From AC-32 sp049644305 (GTDB lineage Bacteria > Actinomycetota > Thermoleophilia > Gaiellales > Gaiellaceae), in assembly GCA_049644305.1 (NCBI GenBank), contig JBARRQ010000061.1, positions 1 through 40,876 of the forward strand: a stretch of 40,876 bases of DNA, read 5' to 3'. Shown here piece after piece: positions 26,199-34,177 of this stretch. Every line of letters starts with the position of its first letter. Within the stretch, counting starts at the first letter, position 1. The notes under the pieces are model-generated. The model did no database searches, was not told the DNA's origin, and was given only the letters and a program-made list of their open reading frames with translations. The translations under genes and the position numbers were made by a program.

Positions 26199-27018
26199 GT
26201 CGGTGGACGCAGCCGCGGCCGCGCTCGGGAACGGCTCCGTAGCGCTCGCCGGCGGAACCGACCTCGTGCCGCTGCTTCGCGACCGGCTGGTCGAGGCGGA
26301 GACACTTGTCGACCTCCAGGCGGCGGTCCCGCGCGGGATCGACGGGGCTCGCATCGGCGCGGGGACAACCTTGGCCGAGCTCGAAGCCGATCCGGAGATT
26401 CCGCAGGCGCTCCGGGAGGCCTGCGCGCTCGCGGCCTCGCCGCAGCTCCGCTCGATGGGGACGATCGGCGGCAACCTCCTCCAGGCGACCCGCTGCTGGT
26501 ACTGGCGACTCGGCTTTTCCTGCTTCCTGCACGGAGGCGAGCGCTGCCACGCGCGTGAGGGAGCGCACCGCGAGCACGCGATCTTCGGCAACGAGCGCTG
26601 CGCGTCCGCTCATCCGTCGGACCCGGCGGCGGCGTTGCTCGCTCTGGACACGCGAATCCGCACCGACCGGCGCGAGCTGCCTCTCGCCGAGCTCTACCGG
26701 TTGCCCACCGAGGACGACCGGAACGTGACCGCCCTGGAGCCGGGCGAGCTGATCCTCGAGCTGGAGGTTTCGCGCCCCGAGGCAAGCGTCTACCTCAAGG
26801 CAATGGACCGCCAAAGGTGGGCATTTCCGCTCATCGGCGTCGCAGCCGCACGCTTCGCCGACGGCGTGCGTCTCGTGCTCGCCGGCGCGGCGCCGGTCCC
26901 TTGGCGCCTCGACTCGCCGGACGACCTCGACAACGCGACACCGTTGCCTGGGACCGCCTACAAGGTCGAGCTGGCCCGCGCGCTCGTCCGCCGCGCCCTC
27001 GACGCCGTCGGCCGTTGA
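26179..27018 (+). CDS. Molybdenum hydroxylase, FAD subunit with four extra cysteines
   Basis: 279 residues. FAD-binding signatures are VALAGGTDLVPLLRD (residues 21-35) and SMGTIGGNLLQATR (92-105). An insert follows with C106, C115, C123 and C141 (spacing 8, 7 and 17 residues) and REHAIFGNERCASAHPSD. The same region in PaoB/YagS and in the beta subunit of 4-hydroxybenzoyl-CoA reductase binds a [4Fe-4S] cluster, so an extra cluster is likely here. At 279 residues it is shorter than many family members, mostly in the C-terminal half. The start TTG 26179 lies inside the large-subunit gene; no ATG or GTG fits better. The next gene overlaps its stop (TTGA). Confidence 0.9.
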   Translation: MKLLRPESVDAAAAALGNGSVALAGGTDLVPLLRDRLVEAETLVDLQAAVPRGIDGARIGAGTTLAELEADPEIPQALREACALAASPQLRSMGTIGGNLLQATRCWYWRLGFSCFLHGGERCHAREGAHREHAIFGNERCASAHPSDPAAALLALDTRIRTDRRELPLAELYRLPTEDDRNVTALEPGELILELEVSRPEASVYLKAMDRQRWAFPLIGVAAARFADGVRLVLAGAAPVPWRLDSPDDLDNATPLPGTAYKVELARALVRRALDAVGR

Positions 27019-27548
27019 CGGTGTGGGCGGTGGTGCTCGCAGCCGGCGCGTCGACCCGGTTCGGCTCCCCGAAGCAGCAGGTGCTGCTCGAGCCGGTCCT
27101 GGAACGCGTCCGCCGCAGCGCGGTCGACGATGTCGTCGTCGTTCTCGGGGCACATGACGTCGAGACCTCCGCCCGCTCGGTTCACTGCCCGGACTGGAAG
27201 CGCGGCCCCGGCGCGTCCCTCCGCTGTGGCCTACGCGCCCTCCCGCCTGATGCCGAGGCCGCCGTCGTCGTTCTCGGCGACGGGCCTCGCCTCGCGCCAG
27301 AGGCGGTGGACCGCGTGATCACGCGCTGGAGAGGCGAGCCGGCGAATGTCGTCGCGGCGACCTACGCGGGCGTGCGCCTCCACCCGGTCCTCGTCGCGCG
27401 ACCGGCCTGGCAGGAGATCCCGGACGAGGGAGCGAAGGGACTCGACGCCGTCCTCGTGCCCTGCGACGATTTGGAGCCTCCAGGTGACGTTGATTCCCGT
27501 GATCAGATCCCCGAGAGCCTGAAGCCGTGGAGCTCGCAAGGCCACTAG
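27015..27548 (+). CDS. MobA/MocA-like molybdenum cofactor nucleotidyltransferase
   Basis: 177 residues. The N-terminal LAAGASTRFGSPKQ is the nucleotide-binding signature of the MobA/MocA/YgfJ group, and VVVLGDGPRLAPEAVD occupies the place of the metal-binding Asp loop (usually GDxP). Such proteins attach CMP or GMP to molybdopterin for molybdenum hydroxylases. Position directly after the three hydroxylase subunits supports a role as dedicated maturation factor, most likely cytidylylation (inference). The start is TTG 27015 (overlapping the FAD-subunit stop) or GTG 27021. Its end overlaps the next gene by 22 bases. Confidence 0.85.
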   Translation: MTVWAVVLAAGASTRFGSPKQQVLLEPVLERVRRSAVDDVVVVLGAHDVETSARSVHCPDWKRGPGASLRCGLRALPPDAEAAVVVLGDGPRLAPEAVDRVITRWRGEPANVVAATYAGVRLHPVLVARPAWQEIPDEGAKGLDAVLVPCDDLEPPGDVDSRDQIPESLKPWSSQGH

Positions 27549-28207
27549 ACCCCCCCGCAGAGCAGAGCTCGGTGCTCGGCGCGCTGCGGCTCCATCGCAA
27601 GCTCACGGTCGAGGAGGCTGCGAAGCGGGCGTCACTGTGGCCCGACCAGGTCGAGTGGCTCGAGGAGGGCCGCCTCTACCGCTTCCAGAACAGCGAAACG
27701 GCCGTGCTGGCCATGCTTCGCTATGCAACCTCACTCGGAGTCGACCACCGCGAGGCCTGCCGCCTCTCCGGACTGCCGGTGGAGCCGCCGCCACAGCGGC
27801 CCTTCGCACGCTGGATTGCAGCGGGCGGGGCGGCAGCCCTCGTCGCCGTGCTGATCACGGCGCTCGTGGTTGCCTTCGGTCCCGGCGGGTCGCCATCACG
27901 AGAGAGCGCCGCGACGCTCGTCCCGCCGTGGCGAATCGCCGTGGACGTCCTCAACGGTGGCGGCGACCGAAACTACACCGGCCAGATCGCGAGCCGGGTC
28001 GCGTCGTTCGGCTATCGGATCGGGCGTGTCACCAAAGCGAACCGGTTCGACTACCGGCAGACCGCGGTCTACTTCGAGCCCGGCGGCGAGGCGCTTGCCC
28101 GCCGGCTCGCCTCTCAGCTCGGCTGCGGCGTCACAAGCCCCCTCCCCGGAGGCAGCAACCCGCGCCGTCTCGTCGTGATCGCCGGCCCGCCGAGCGCCGC
28201 CTGCTAG
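27527..28207 (+). CDS. HTH-transmembrane-LytR_C domain protein
   Basis: 226 residues. The N-terminal 75 residues look like a RodZ-type helix-turn-helix (LGALRLHRKLTVEEAAKRA, then LWPDQVEWLEEGRLYRF). One membrane segment follows at about 91-114 (WIAAGGAAALVAVLITALVV). The C-terminal 95 residues (VDVLNGGGDRNYTGQIASRV to the end) match the LytR C-terminal domain, a small extracytoplasmic module, with cysteines in LGCGV and at the last residue. The HTH is therefore cytoplasmic and LytR_C is outside. RodZ-like proteins act in cell shape, and LytR_C is found on cell-wall attachment enzymes, so an envelope role is inferred. It overlaps the preceding MobA-like gene, which is an odd partner. Confidence 0.75.
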   Translation: MELARPLDPPAEQSSVLGALRLHRKLTVEEAAKRASLWPDQVEWLEEGRLYRFQNSETAVLAMLRYATSLGVDHREACRLSGLPVEPPPQRPFARWIAAGGAAALVAVLITALVVAFGPGGSPSRESAATLVPPWRIAVDVLNGGGDRNYTGQIASRVASFGYRIGRVTKANRFDYRQTAVYFEPGGEALARRLASQLGCGVTSPLPGGSNPRRLVVIAGPPSAAC

Positions 28208-28211
28208 GGGC

Positions 28212-28457
28212 TCAGACGAGCGGCGTCCGCAGCGCCGAGAGCTTCGCCTTCAGCTCCGGCCGCATCGGCTCGACCACGGCCTGGCGGACGAACTGCCGCA
28301 GCTCCACCTCGAAGCGGTAGCGCTTCCGGCAGTAGCTGCAGTCATCGAGGTGCCGCTCCGCCTCGGCCCGCTCCTCGTTGCTCAGGACGCGGTCGAGGAA
28401 GGGCTGCATCAGCTCCTCGCACTTGTCGCATGGATCGATTCCGGGGCCGAACGCCAT
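28212..28457 (-). CDS. Zinc-binding anti-sigma factor, RsrA-like
   Basis: 81 residues. The ZAS motif is H36-x3-C40-x2-C43 (RHLDDCSYCRKRY), with C10 and C13 at the N-terminus. In Streptomyces RsrA the zinc ligands and redox Cys are C11, H37, C41 and C44, nearly the same numbering. The C-terminal CC of RsrA is absent. The following helix (FEVELRQFVRQAVVE) matches the sigma-binding helix. A thiol-redox switch that releases the sigma factor under disulfide stress is inferred. The ATG overlaps the sigma stop (TGATG). Confidence 0.85.
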   Translation of the reverse strand: MAFGPGIDPCDKCEELMQPFLDRVLSNEERAEAERHLDDCSYCRKRYRFEVELRQFVRQAVVEPMRPELKAKLSALRTPLV

Positions 28458-29041
28458 CAAACGCCACTCCCGACCGCTTTTTCGGCGAGCTCCTGTTTCA
28501 GGATACGCCGCCCCCGGTGCAGGCGCGACATGACCGTGCCGATCGGGATCTCGAGAATCTGCGCCGCGTCCGCGTAGCTGAAGTCGCCGATGTCGACGAG
28601 GACGATCACGTCGCGGAAGTCGTGCGGGACGGCCGAGAGAGCGGCAACGGCGTCGTCCTGCGAGAGCCGCTGGTCGACCCGGTCCTCGGCCGAGTCGCCC
28701 GACTCCTCGAGCTGGTTGTAGAGGAAGTAGTCCCCTTCCTCGAGCGGCTGGGTGTCGGGGGTGCGTTGCCGGCGACGACCGCGGTCGATGTTCAGATTCG
28801 TGAGGATCCGGAGCAGCCAGGCGCGCATGTTGGTCCCCGGCTGAAACGATCTCCAGGACCGGAACGCCCGCGCATAGGTCTCCTGCATCAAGTCCTCCGC
28901 TTCTTCCCGGGTGGACACGAGCCTCCTTGCGACTCGGTAGACCTGGTCGGCCAGCGCCAGCGCCTCCTCCTCGAAGCGGACGCGATCACGGGCCTCCTCG
29001 GCCAGCTTCCTCGCGTCGGCTTGGGGTGTCGTCTCGCTCAT
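28457..29041 (-). CDS. ECF sigma factor, SigR-like (thiol-stress type)
   Basis: 194 residues. Region 2 is ADQVYRVARRLVSTREEAED with LMQETYARAFRSWRSF, and the GTNMRAWLLRILTNLNIDRG segment matches SigR-group region 2.4. Region 4 is HDFRDVIVLVDIGDFSYADA, then AQILEIPIGTVMSRLHRGRR. The SigR/SigH group works with an RsrA-type anti-sigma, and the gene directly downstream encodes one. ATG 29041 is chosen because MSETT starts after a GC-rich untranslated stretch. It should direct transcription of thiol-redox and oxidative repair genes. Confidence 0.92.
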   Translation of the reverse strand: MSETTPQADARKLAEEARDRVRFEEEALALADQVYRVARRLVSTREEAEDLMQETYARAFRSWRSFQPGTNMRAWLLRILTNLNIDRGRRRQRTPDTQPLEEGDYFLYNQLEESGDSAEDRVDQRLSQDDAVAALSAVPHDFRDVIVLVDIGDFSYADAAQILEIPIGTVMSRLHRGRRILKQELAEKAVGSGV

Positions 29042-29136
29042 CGCGGCCACCCTAGCAACCTGCTGTTTCTCGTTCTGAAACGACCACGGGGGCGGTCGCA
29101 TTCCCGTTCAGCGCCGCGACAGGCCCGGGCGAGCCC

Positions 29137-29361
29137 CTAGACGCCGGTCTGCTCGAGCGGTCGGAAACCCGCACGCGCGAGTGTCGCGACGATCGCTTCA
29201 CGATCGGTCCGCTCGTCGTCCCACGCGAGCTGCACCTGGCCCATGAGGTTCGCGCTTGCCTGCTCGAGGCCTTCGTGCCCGCGAAGCACGCCTGCAAGCC
29301 GGCCGACGCACCGCTCACAGCGGATCCCGCTCACCTGAAGGGTCTCCGAGCGGACGGCCAT
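29137..29361 (-). CDS. Heavy-metal-associated (HMA) domain protein, CopZ-like
   Basis: 74 residues, a single HMA fold. The metal-binding pair is C15 and C18 in SGIRCERCVG, where the usual MxCxxC has Ile-Arg in place of Met-x. The rest (LAGVLRGHEGLEQASANLM, then REAIVATLARAGF) follows the alpha/beta HMA pattern. It likely binds Cu(I) or a similar metal and delivers it to a partner. The ATG overlaps the stop of the upstream carboxylate-amine ligase (TGATG), so they are coupled. No P-type ATPase is present in the window. Confidence 0.85.
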   Translation of the reverse strand: MAVRSETLQVSGIRCERCVGRLAGVLRGHEGLEQASANLMGQVQLAWDDERTDREAIVATLARAGFRPLEQTGV

Positions 29362-30461
29362 CACGGCGATCCTAGCGTCCGAGCGGCGACGTCCGCGCAG
29401 ACCGCCTCGAGCCCGTCGGCCCGGCCCACTTCGAGCTGCCGGTCCCCTTCGCAGCGACTCGGATCGATTGCGGCGAGCAGCTCATCCGTGCCGAGCTCGC
29501 GGGCGGACGGGCCGATGAGCTCGATGAGCTCCGCTGCGAGCTCGGAGGCGGGCGCGAGCCGCTCCCCGTCGGGATGGACCAGCTCGGCGCGCGGCCCGAA
29601 GCGGAGGGCGGCCCACCGGTTCTGGGCGTAGTCCCCGCGCTCGGCGGGCTTCGGCGGCGGTCCCTCGAGCACGGTCTTGCAGAGGGCCTGCAGCAGCGCT
29701 GCGAATGCAGCCGTCAGCTCGAGCGCAGTCGGCTGGTCCGGCGCGCGGATCTCGAGTGTCCCGAAGCGCGGGTGGGGCCGGATGTCCCACCAGAAGCGGG
29801 TGTAGCCGTCGGCCAGGCCGAGGCGGACGAAGCGCTCGACGAGCGACTCCCACTCGGCGTACGAGGAAAAGACCGGCGGCGCAGCGGCCCGCGGGAGCTG
29901 TGCGAGGACCTCGGCGCGTGTCGAGGCCAGCCCCGTCTCCTCGCCGCCGAGAAACGGAGAGTTTGCCGAGAGCGCGAGCACGACCGGCAACCACGGCATG
30001 ACCCCCTCGAGCGCGAGCATGCACTCGTCCGGCCCGGGCATGCCGACGTGGACGTGGAGCCCGCAGACCGCCTGCCGCCGCGCGGAGATCCCGGCGTACT
30101 CGACGAACTCGCGGTACCGCGGGTCAGGGGCGATCTGCTGCGCGGTCGGGATGCTGAAAGCGTGCGTTCCGGCCGCCGCGATCACGAGCCCTTCCTCGCG
30201 GGCCGCTTCTGCGGCGCCCGTGCGCAGCTCTCTCAGCGCCGCCAGCGCATCGGCCGGCGAGTCGCATACATCGGTTGCGAGCTCGACCATCGACGCCAGC
30301 AGCTCCATCTTCATGACACCGGGCAGCGAGCGGCCCTCCGCCCAGCCGACCAGCGTCTCGACGCCGGGCGTGAGTGCGAGCGTCTCGGCGTCGAGGATCA
30401 TCACCTCCTCCTCGACGCCCAATGACCACGGGCTGCTCTCTCCGAAGTGCTGCTCGATCAA
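29361..30461 (-). CDS. Carboxylate-amine ligase, YbdK / glutamate-cysteine ligase 2 family
   Basis: 366 residues. The N-terminal WSLGVEEEVMILDAETLALT contains the GVEEE ATP/metal signature, and CGLHVHVGMPGPDE is the second metal-binding element (GLHVHVG). These match the GCS2/YbdK family, some of which have weak gamma-glutamylcysteine synthetase activity. The actinobacterial EgtA group is related but different in length. Start TTG 30461. Neighbouring ECF sigma/anti-sigma pairs with thiol motifs suggest a thiol-homeostasis role (inference). Confidence 0.88.
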   Translation of the reverse strand: MIEQHFGESSPWSLGVEEEVMILDAETLALTPGVETLVGWAEGRSLPGVMKMELLASMVELATDVCDSPADALAALRELRTGAAEAAREEGLVIAAAGTHAFSIPTAQQIAPDPRYREFVEYAGISARRQAVCGLHVHVGMPGPDECMLALEGVMPWLPVVLALSANSPFLGGEETGLASTRAEVLAQLPRAAAPPVFSSYAEWESLVERFVRLGLADGYTRFWWDIRPHPRFGTLEIRAPDQPTALELTAAFAALLQALCKTVLEGPPPKPAERGDYAQNRWAALRFGPRAELVHPDGERLAPASELAAELIELIGPSARELGTDELLAAIDPSRCEGDRQLEVGRADGLEAVCADVAARTLGSP

Positions 30462-30510
30462 AGCCGCGTAACGCTACCGGCGAATGCACGACACGCCTGT
30501 CGTTCGACGG

Positions 30511-30765
30511 TCAGCCGCGCGTCCAGCCGCGGAAAGCCTCGAGCAACTCGCGCTCGCCCTCCGGTGTGAGCACGTCCTCCGGCAGTTGCCCGACCGCCCG
30601 GATCGTCTGGCGCATCTGGTCGAGGTAGATCTTGCAGCCGGCGCAGCGCTCGATGTGCTCCTCGAAGCGGGCGCGCTCCGCCGTGGAAAGTGCCCCTTCG
30701 AGGTAGTCGGTGACGAGCTCGACGAGCTCGCGGCAGCTGAGCTGTTCAACCTGGGTGTCGTTCAC
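30511..30765 (-). CDS. Zinc-finger anti-sigma factor (zf-HC2)
   Basis: 84 residues. C11, H37, C41 and C44 (SCREL; EEHIERCAGCKIYL) form the ZAS pattern. The helix KIYLDQMRQTIRAVG after the motif is the likely sigma contact. There is no membrane segment, so it is a soluble anti-sigma. The start GTG 30765 overlaps the sigma stop (GTGA). It is followed after 49 bases by the YbdK-type gene on the same strand, so one transcript could cover sigma, anti-sigma, ligase and HMA protein. Confidence 0.88.
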   Translation of the reverse strand: MNDTQVEQLSCRELVELVTDYLEGALSTAERARFEEHIERCAGCKIYLDQMRQTIRAVGQLPEDVLTPEGERELLEAFRGWTRG

Positions 30766-31400
30766 GTGCCGGCCTCTTGCAGATATGCCTCCAGCGCCCG
30801 CCTCACCTTCGAGCGGGCACGATGGAGCAGTACCCGCTGATTGGTCTCGCTGATCTCGAGAGCGTTACGGACCTCCTCGCTGCTCCAGCCTTCGATGTCG
30901 CGGAGCGAGATGACCGCCCGCTGCGCAGCCGGCAGCGCCTCGATTGCCTCCCCCAGCCGCTTGCGGGTCTCCGCGGCCAGGAGCGCGTCCTCCGGCCACG
31001 CCTCCGGCTTGACCGCCCAGTGCCCCGGCCAGCGCGGGTGCCCGGGATCCAGAAAGCGGTCGGCGTCGACCGCCGCCTCGGGCACCCGGCCGGGATCCTG
31101 AAGGGCCGAGAACGGCAACGTGCGCCCGTCCCGCTTCGCCCGTGTCTTCGCGATGTTGGTCAGGATCCGGAAGATCCAGGTCCGAAGCGAGGAGCGGCCC
31201 TCGAACCGATCGAGACCGTTGAGAACGCCGAGCCACGTCTCCTGAGCGACCTCCTCGGCCGCTGCCTGTGTCGAGACGTAGATCCGGGCAACGCGGATCA
31301 GAGAGCGCTGGTACTCCTCCACCAGCCTGCGGAACGCGTCCTCGTCCCCGGAACGAAGCGCCTCGAGCAGCTCGGCGTCGGCTGCCTCGACCTGCGCCAC
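30762..31400 (-). CDS. ECF-type RNA polymerase sigma factor
   Basis: 212 residues. Region 2 is DEDAFRRLVEEYQRSLIRVA followed by AAAEEVAQETWLGVLNGLDR and RTWIFRILTNIAKTRAKRDG. Region 4 is LPAAQRAVISLRDIEGWSSE with VRNALEISETNQRVLLHRAR. The linker (about residues 100-135, PGHPRWPGHWAVKPEAWPED) is unusually long and Trp/Pro-rich. The start GTG 31400 is preceded very closely by GGAGG, so a slightly different start is possible. Partner anti-sigma overlaps its stop. The flavin disulfide reductase gene is divergent, 61 bases away, and might be a target. Confidence 0.92.
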   Translation of the reverse strand: MAQVEAADAELLEALRSGDEDAFRRLVEEYQRSLIRVARIYVSTQAAAEEVAQETWLGVLNGLDRFEGRSSLRTWIFRILTNIAKTRAKRDGRTLPFSALQDPGRVPEAAVDADRFLDPGHPRWPGHWAVKPEAWPEDALLAAETRKRLGEAIEALPAAQRAVISLRDIEGWSSEEVRNALEISETNQRVLLHRARSKVRRALEAYLQEAGT

Positions 31401-31461
31401 GCCTCCGACTGTAACGGAGGCCTCCAACGCGAGACAATCGACCACGAGAGGAGGGCGTGGC

Positions 31462-32850
31462 ATGAGCGAACGGTTCGACCTGATCGTGCTCGGTGCCGGA
31501 TCGGCGGCAAGGGACGCCGCCGTCAGGGCCGCGCGAGAGCACGGAGCTCGCGTGGCGATCGTGGAGCGGGAGCGCTGGGGCGGGAGCTGCCCGAGCGTCG
31601 CCTGCAAGCCGACGAAGGCCTACCTGGTCGCCGCCGAGCTCACACACGACGTGAATGCGCTGGCGGATTCGATCGGGATCGAGGTCGGCGCGGCGAGGGC
31701 GAACCTCGCGCGGATCCGGGCCTGGAAGGAGTCGCTCAAGAAGCCTCAGCCGAAGTGGATCGAGGAGCTCGAGGCCGCTGGGCTTACGACCTTCCAGGGC
31801 GAGGCCCGTCTCGTTGACGCGAACACCGTCCAGGTGGGCGAGACGGAGCTGGAAGCGGAGCGCATCCTGATCGCGACGGGCTCGCGCACGGCCGTGCCGC
31901 CGATCGACGGCATCGACGACGTCGGCTGGATCGACCACGTCTCAGCGCTCGAGCTGACCGAGCTGCCGGATTCGCTGCTCGTCGTCGGCGCGGGCGGCGT
32001 GGGGCTCGAGTTCGGCCAGATCTTCTCGCGCTTCGGCTCGCGGGTGACGATCGTGGATGCCCTCGAGCGGATCTCGCCGAGCTCCGACAAAGAGGCGTCG
32101 GCGACGCTTGCCGCGGCGCTCGAGGACGAGGGGATCGAGATAGCGACCTCGGTCTTCGTCAAGACCGTGCGCCGCGAAGGCCGGGAGATCGTCGCCACGA
32201 TCGCCCCGCGCGGCGGCGAAGAGCCGTACGAGGTACGCGCCGAGCAGATCCTGCTCGCTTCAGGCCGAGCGCCCAACGTCGAGGGACTGAGCCTCGAGAA
32301 CGTGGGCGTGGAGACGGCGAAGTCCGGGATCCCCGTCGACGAGCGGATGCGCACATCCGTCCCCGGCATCTGGGCGGCGGGCGACGTGACCGCCGTCGCG
32401 CAGCTCACGCCGGTCGCCCAGTACCAAGGGAGGATCGCCGTCGCCGACATGTTCGGGCAGAACGGGCCCACCGCCGACTACTCGTTTCTGCCGACGTCGA
32501 TCTTCACCGACCCCGAGCTTGCCGGCACCGGGCTGACGGAAGAGCAGGCGCGGGAGCAGGGCCACGAGGTCGAGTCCGTCCGGAACGAATACGTGACGCG
32601 CTTCGCATTCATCGCGGCGAAGCACGGGCTCTTCAAGGTCGTCTTCGACCGCTCGACCCGCTGCGTGCTCGGCATCCATGTCGTCTCTCGTAACGGCGGT
32701 GACGTCGTCCAGGGCTTCTCACTCGCGCTCAGGCTCGGCGCCACGGTCGACGACCTCGCCCGCATGCACCACATCTATCCCACCTTCGGCGAGGGCGTGA
32801 AGGCCGCGGCCGAGCGCGCCCTTGCGACAGCTCAGACCGAGGCCGTCTGA
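31462..32850 (+). CDS. FAD-dependent pyridine nucleotide-disulfide oxidoreductase (Lpd/MerA-like)
   Basis: 462 residues. The FAD motif is LIVLGAGSAARDAAVRAA (GxGxxx). The redox disulfide is C43 and C48 (GGSCPSVACKPTK), a CxxxxC variant that replaces the CVNVGC of dihydrolipoyl dehydrogenase. NAD(P) binding is VVGAGGVGLEFGQIFSRFGS. The dimerization domain ends with HHIYPTFGEG, where lipoamide dehydrogenases have HAHPTLSE, so the active-site His-Glu pair is altered. A MerA-type C-terminal vicinal Cys pair is absent. It reduces a disulfide or metal-thiol substrate, identity unknown. GAGGAGGG lies 6 bases before the ATG. It is divergent from an ECF sigma gene. Confidence 0.9.
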   Translation: MSERFDLIVLGAGSAARDAAVRAAREHGARVAIVERERWGGSCPSVACKPTKAYLVAAELTHDVNALADSIGIEVGAARANLARIRAWKESLKKPQPKWIEELEAAGLTTFQGEARLVDANTVQVGETELEAERILIATGSRTAVPPIDGIDDVGWIDHVSALELTELPDSLLVVGAGGVGLEFGQIFSRFGSRVTIVDALERISPSSDKEASATLAAALEDEGIEIATSVFVKTVRREGREIVATIAPRGGEEPYEVRAEQILLASGRAPNVEGLSLENVGVETAKSGIPVDERMRTSVPGIWAAGDVTAVAQLTPVAQYQGRIAVADMFGQNGPTADYSFLPTSIFTDPELAGTGLTEEQAREQGHEVESVRNEYVTRFAFIAAKHGLFKVVFDRSTRCVLGIHVVSRNGGDVVQGFSLALRLGATVDDLARMHHIYPTFGEGVKAAAERALATAQTEAV

Positions 32851-32873
32851 AGACCGCCGGGCGCGAAGACTAA

Positions 32874-32914
32874 GGAAGGAGGCCCGGGCAGGCGGCGGGC
32901 CTCCTTCCCTTGTT
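32874..32914. terminator. Strong hairpin terminator between convergent genes
   Basis: GGAAGGAGGCCCG (32874-32886) pairs perfectly with CGGGCCTCCTTCC (32896-32908), a 13-bp stem with a 9-base loop. CTTGTT follows on the right. It lies between the disulfide reductase (rightward) and the HtrA protease (leftward), so it can serve both, with the better T-stretch on the right. Confidence 0.7.
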
Positions 32915-32992
32915 CCCGGCGCGCCGCGCTGGCGAGCGGCTTGCGCCGGGGACCAGGCCCCAAGGGGGTGGGGCCATTTTGGACGGTCAGCC

Positions 32993-34177
32993 TCAGGAAG
33001 ATGGCTGCCGTCCGAGCTTCACGTGCAAGGTCGTGAGCGTGTCTCCGCGCCAGGTCTCGAGGGCGACCTTGTCGCCGGGCTGCTTGCTCGAGATCACGTC
33101 GCGGAGCTGGTCGAGCGAGTAGAGACGGACACCGTCGGCGCCCACGACGAGGTCGCCGCCGAGTGGGTAGGTCTCGCCGGAGACGGTCACCTGCTGCGTG
33201 CCCGCGCGCAGGCCGGCCTTTGCGGCCGAGCTGCCGGGCTGCACGCTGACGATCAGCAGGCCGTGCGAGGCGCGGAGCCGGAAGAGCCGGGCAACCGCCC
33301 GCGTAACCGCCTGTGCCCTGATGCCGAGGAACGCGTGCTCGGCGCGGCCCGTCTTGATGATCTGACCGGCCACGGTCCTGACGGTGTTGATCGGAACCGC
33401 GAAACCGACCCCGACGTTGCCTCCGTTTCCACTCTGGATCTGCGAGTTGACCCCGATCACCTCGCCTCGCGAGCTCAGCAGCGGCCCGCCGGAGCTGCCG
33501 TGGTTCAGGGCGGCGTCGGTCTGGATCACATGATCGATCGAGTAGGCGTTGGGAGCCTGGATCACGCGCTGGAGCGCGCTGACGATCCCGGCCGTGACCG
33601 TTCGCTCGAGCCCGAAGGGATTCCCGATCGCGACGACCGCGTCCCCGACGTGGACCGCATCCGAGTTCCCGAGCGGGAGCGGAGTCAGCGCACGCGAGTG
33701 GGCACCGACCTGGAGCACGGCCACGTCTGTCGATGGATCCGCGCCGACGATCCGCGCCTTCATGCTCTCGTCGTTCGAGAAGCTGACGTCGACGGACCGG
33801 GAGCCCTCGATCACGTGGTAGTTCGTGACGATGTGGCCGGCCTTGTCGATCACGAACCCGGAGCCGAGCGCCTCTTGGCGCTGCGTCTGCGGGAAGGAAA
33901 AGCCGAAGAGCGGGTCGACCGAACGCGTCGGGACGACCTGCGTCGCGGTCACCTGGACAACGCCCGGCGCGGCACGGCGATAGATCTGGTTCACGGAGAG
34001 CGACTTGGCCGCTGCGAACGAGGCCGGTGCCGCCTCGAAAGGCTGGAGCTCGCGGACGGTCGTCGTCGCGGACGAGAAGCCGCCGAGCAAGGCCGCGCCG
34101 CCGAGTGCCAGCCCGGCCCCGAGAGCGGCAGCGGCGACAAACCCGCCGGCGAAGAACACACGCGCGCGTCCTGCCAC
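32993..34177 (-). CDS. HtrA/DegP-type serine protease with PDZ domain, membrane-anchored
   Basis: 394 residues. A hydrophobic N-terminal segment (residues 8-33, FFAGGFVAAAALGAGLALGG) acts as anchor or signal. The trypsin-like domain has the triad H121 (IVTNYHVI), D151 (STDVAVLQVG) and S229 (NHGSSGGPL); the usual GNSGG is GSSGG here. One PDZ domain follows from about 290 (FLGIRAQAVTRAVARLFRLR to the end). It degrades misfolded proteins outside the cytoplasm. Start GTG 34177, with no strong ribosome site visible. Confidence 0.93.
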   Translation of the reverse strand: MAGRARVFFAGGFVAAAALGAGLALGGAALLGGFSSATTTVRELQPFEAAPASFAAAKSLSVNQIYRRAAPGVVQVTATQVVPTRSVDPLFGFSFPQTQRQEALGSGFVIDKAGHIVTNYHVIEGSRSVDVSFSNDESMKARIVGADPSTDVAVLQVGAHSRALTPLPLGNSDAVHVGDAVVAIGNPFGLERTVTAGIVSALQRVIQAPNAYSIDHVIQTDAALNHGSSGGPLLSSRGEVIGVNSQIQSGNGGNVGVGFAVPINTVRTVAGQIIKTGRAEHAFLGIRAQAVTRAVARLFRLRASHGLLIVSVQPGSSAAKAGLRAGTQQVTVSGETYPLGGDLVVGADGVRLYSLDQLRDVISSKQPGDKVALETWRGDTLTTLHVKLGRQPSS

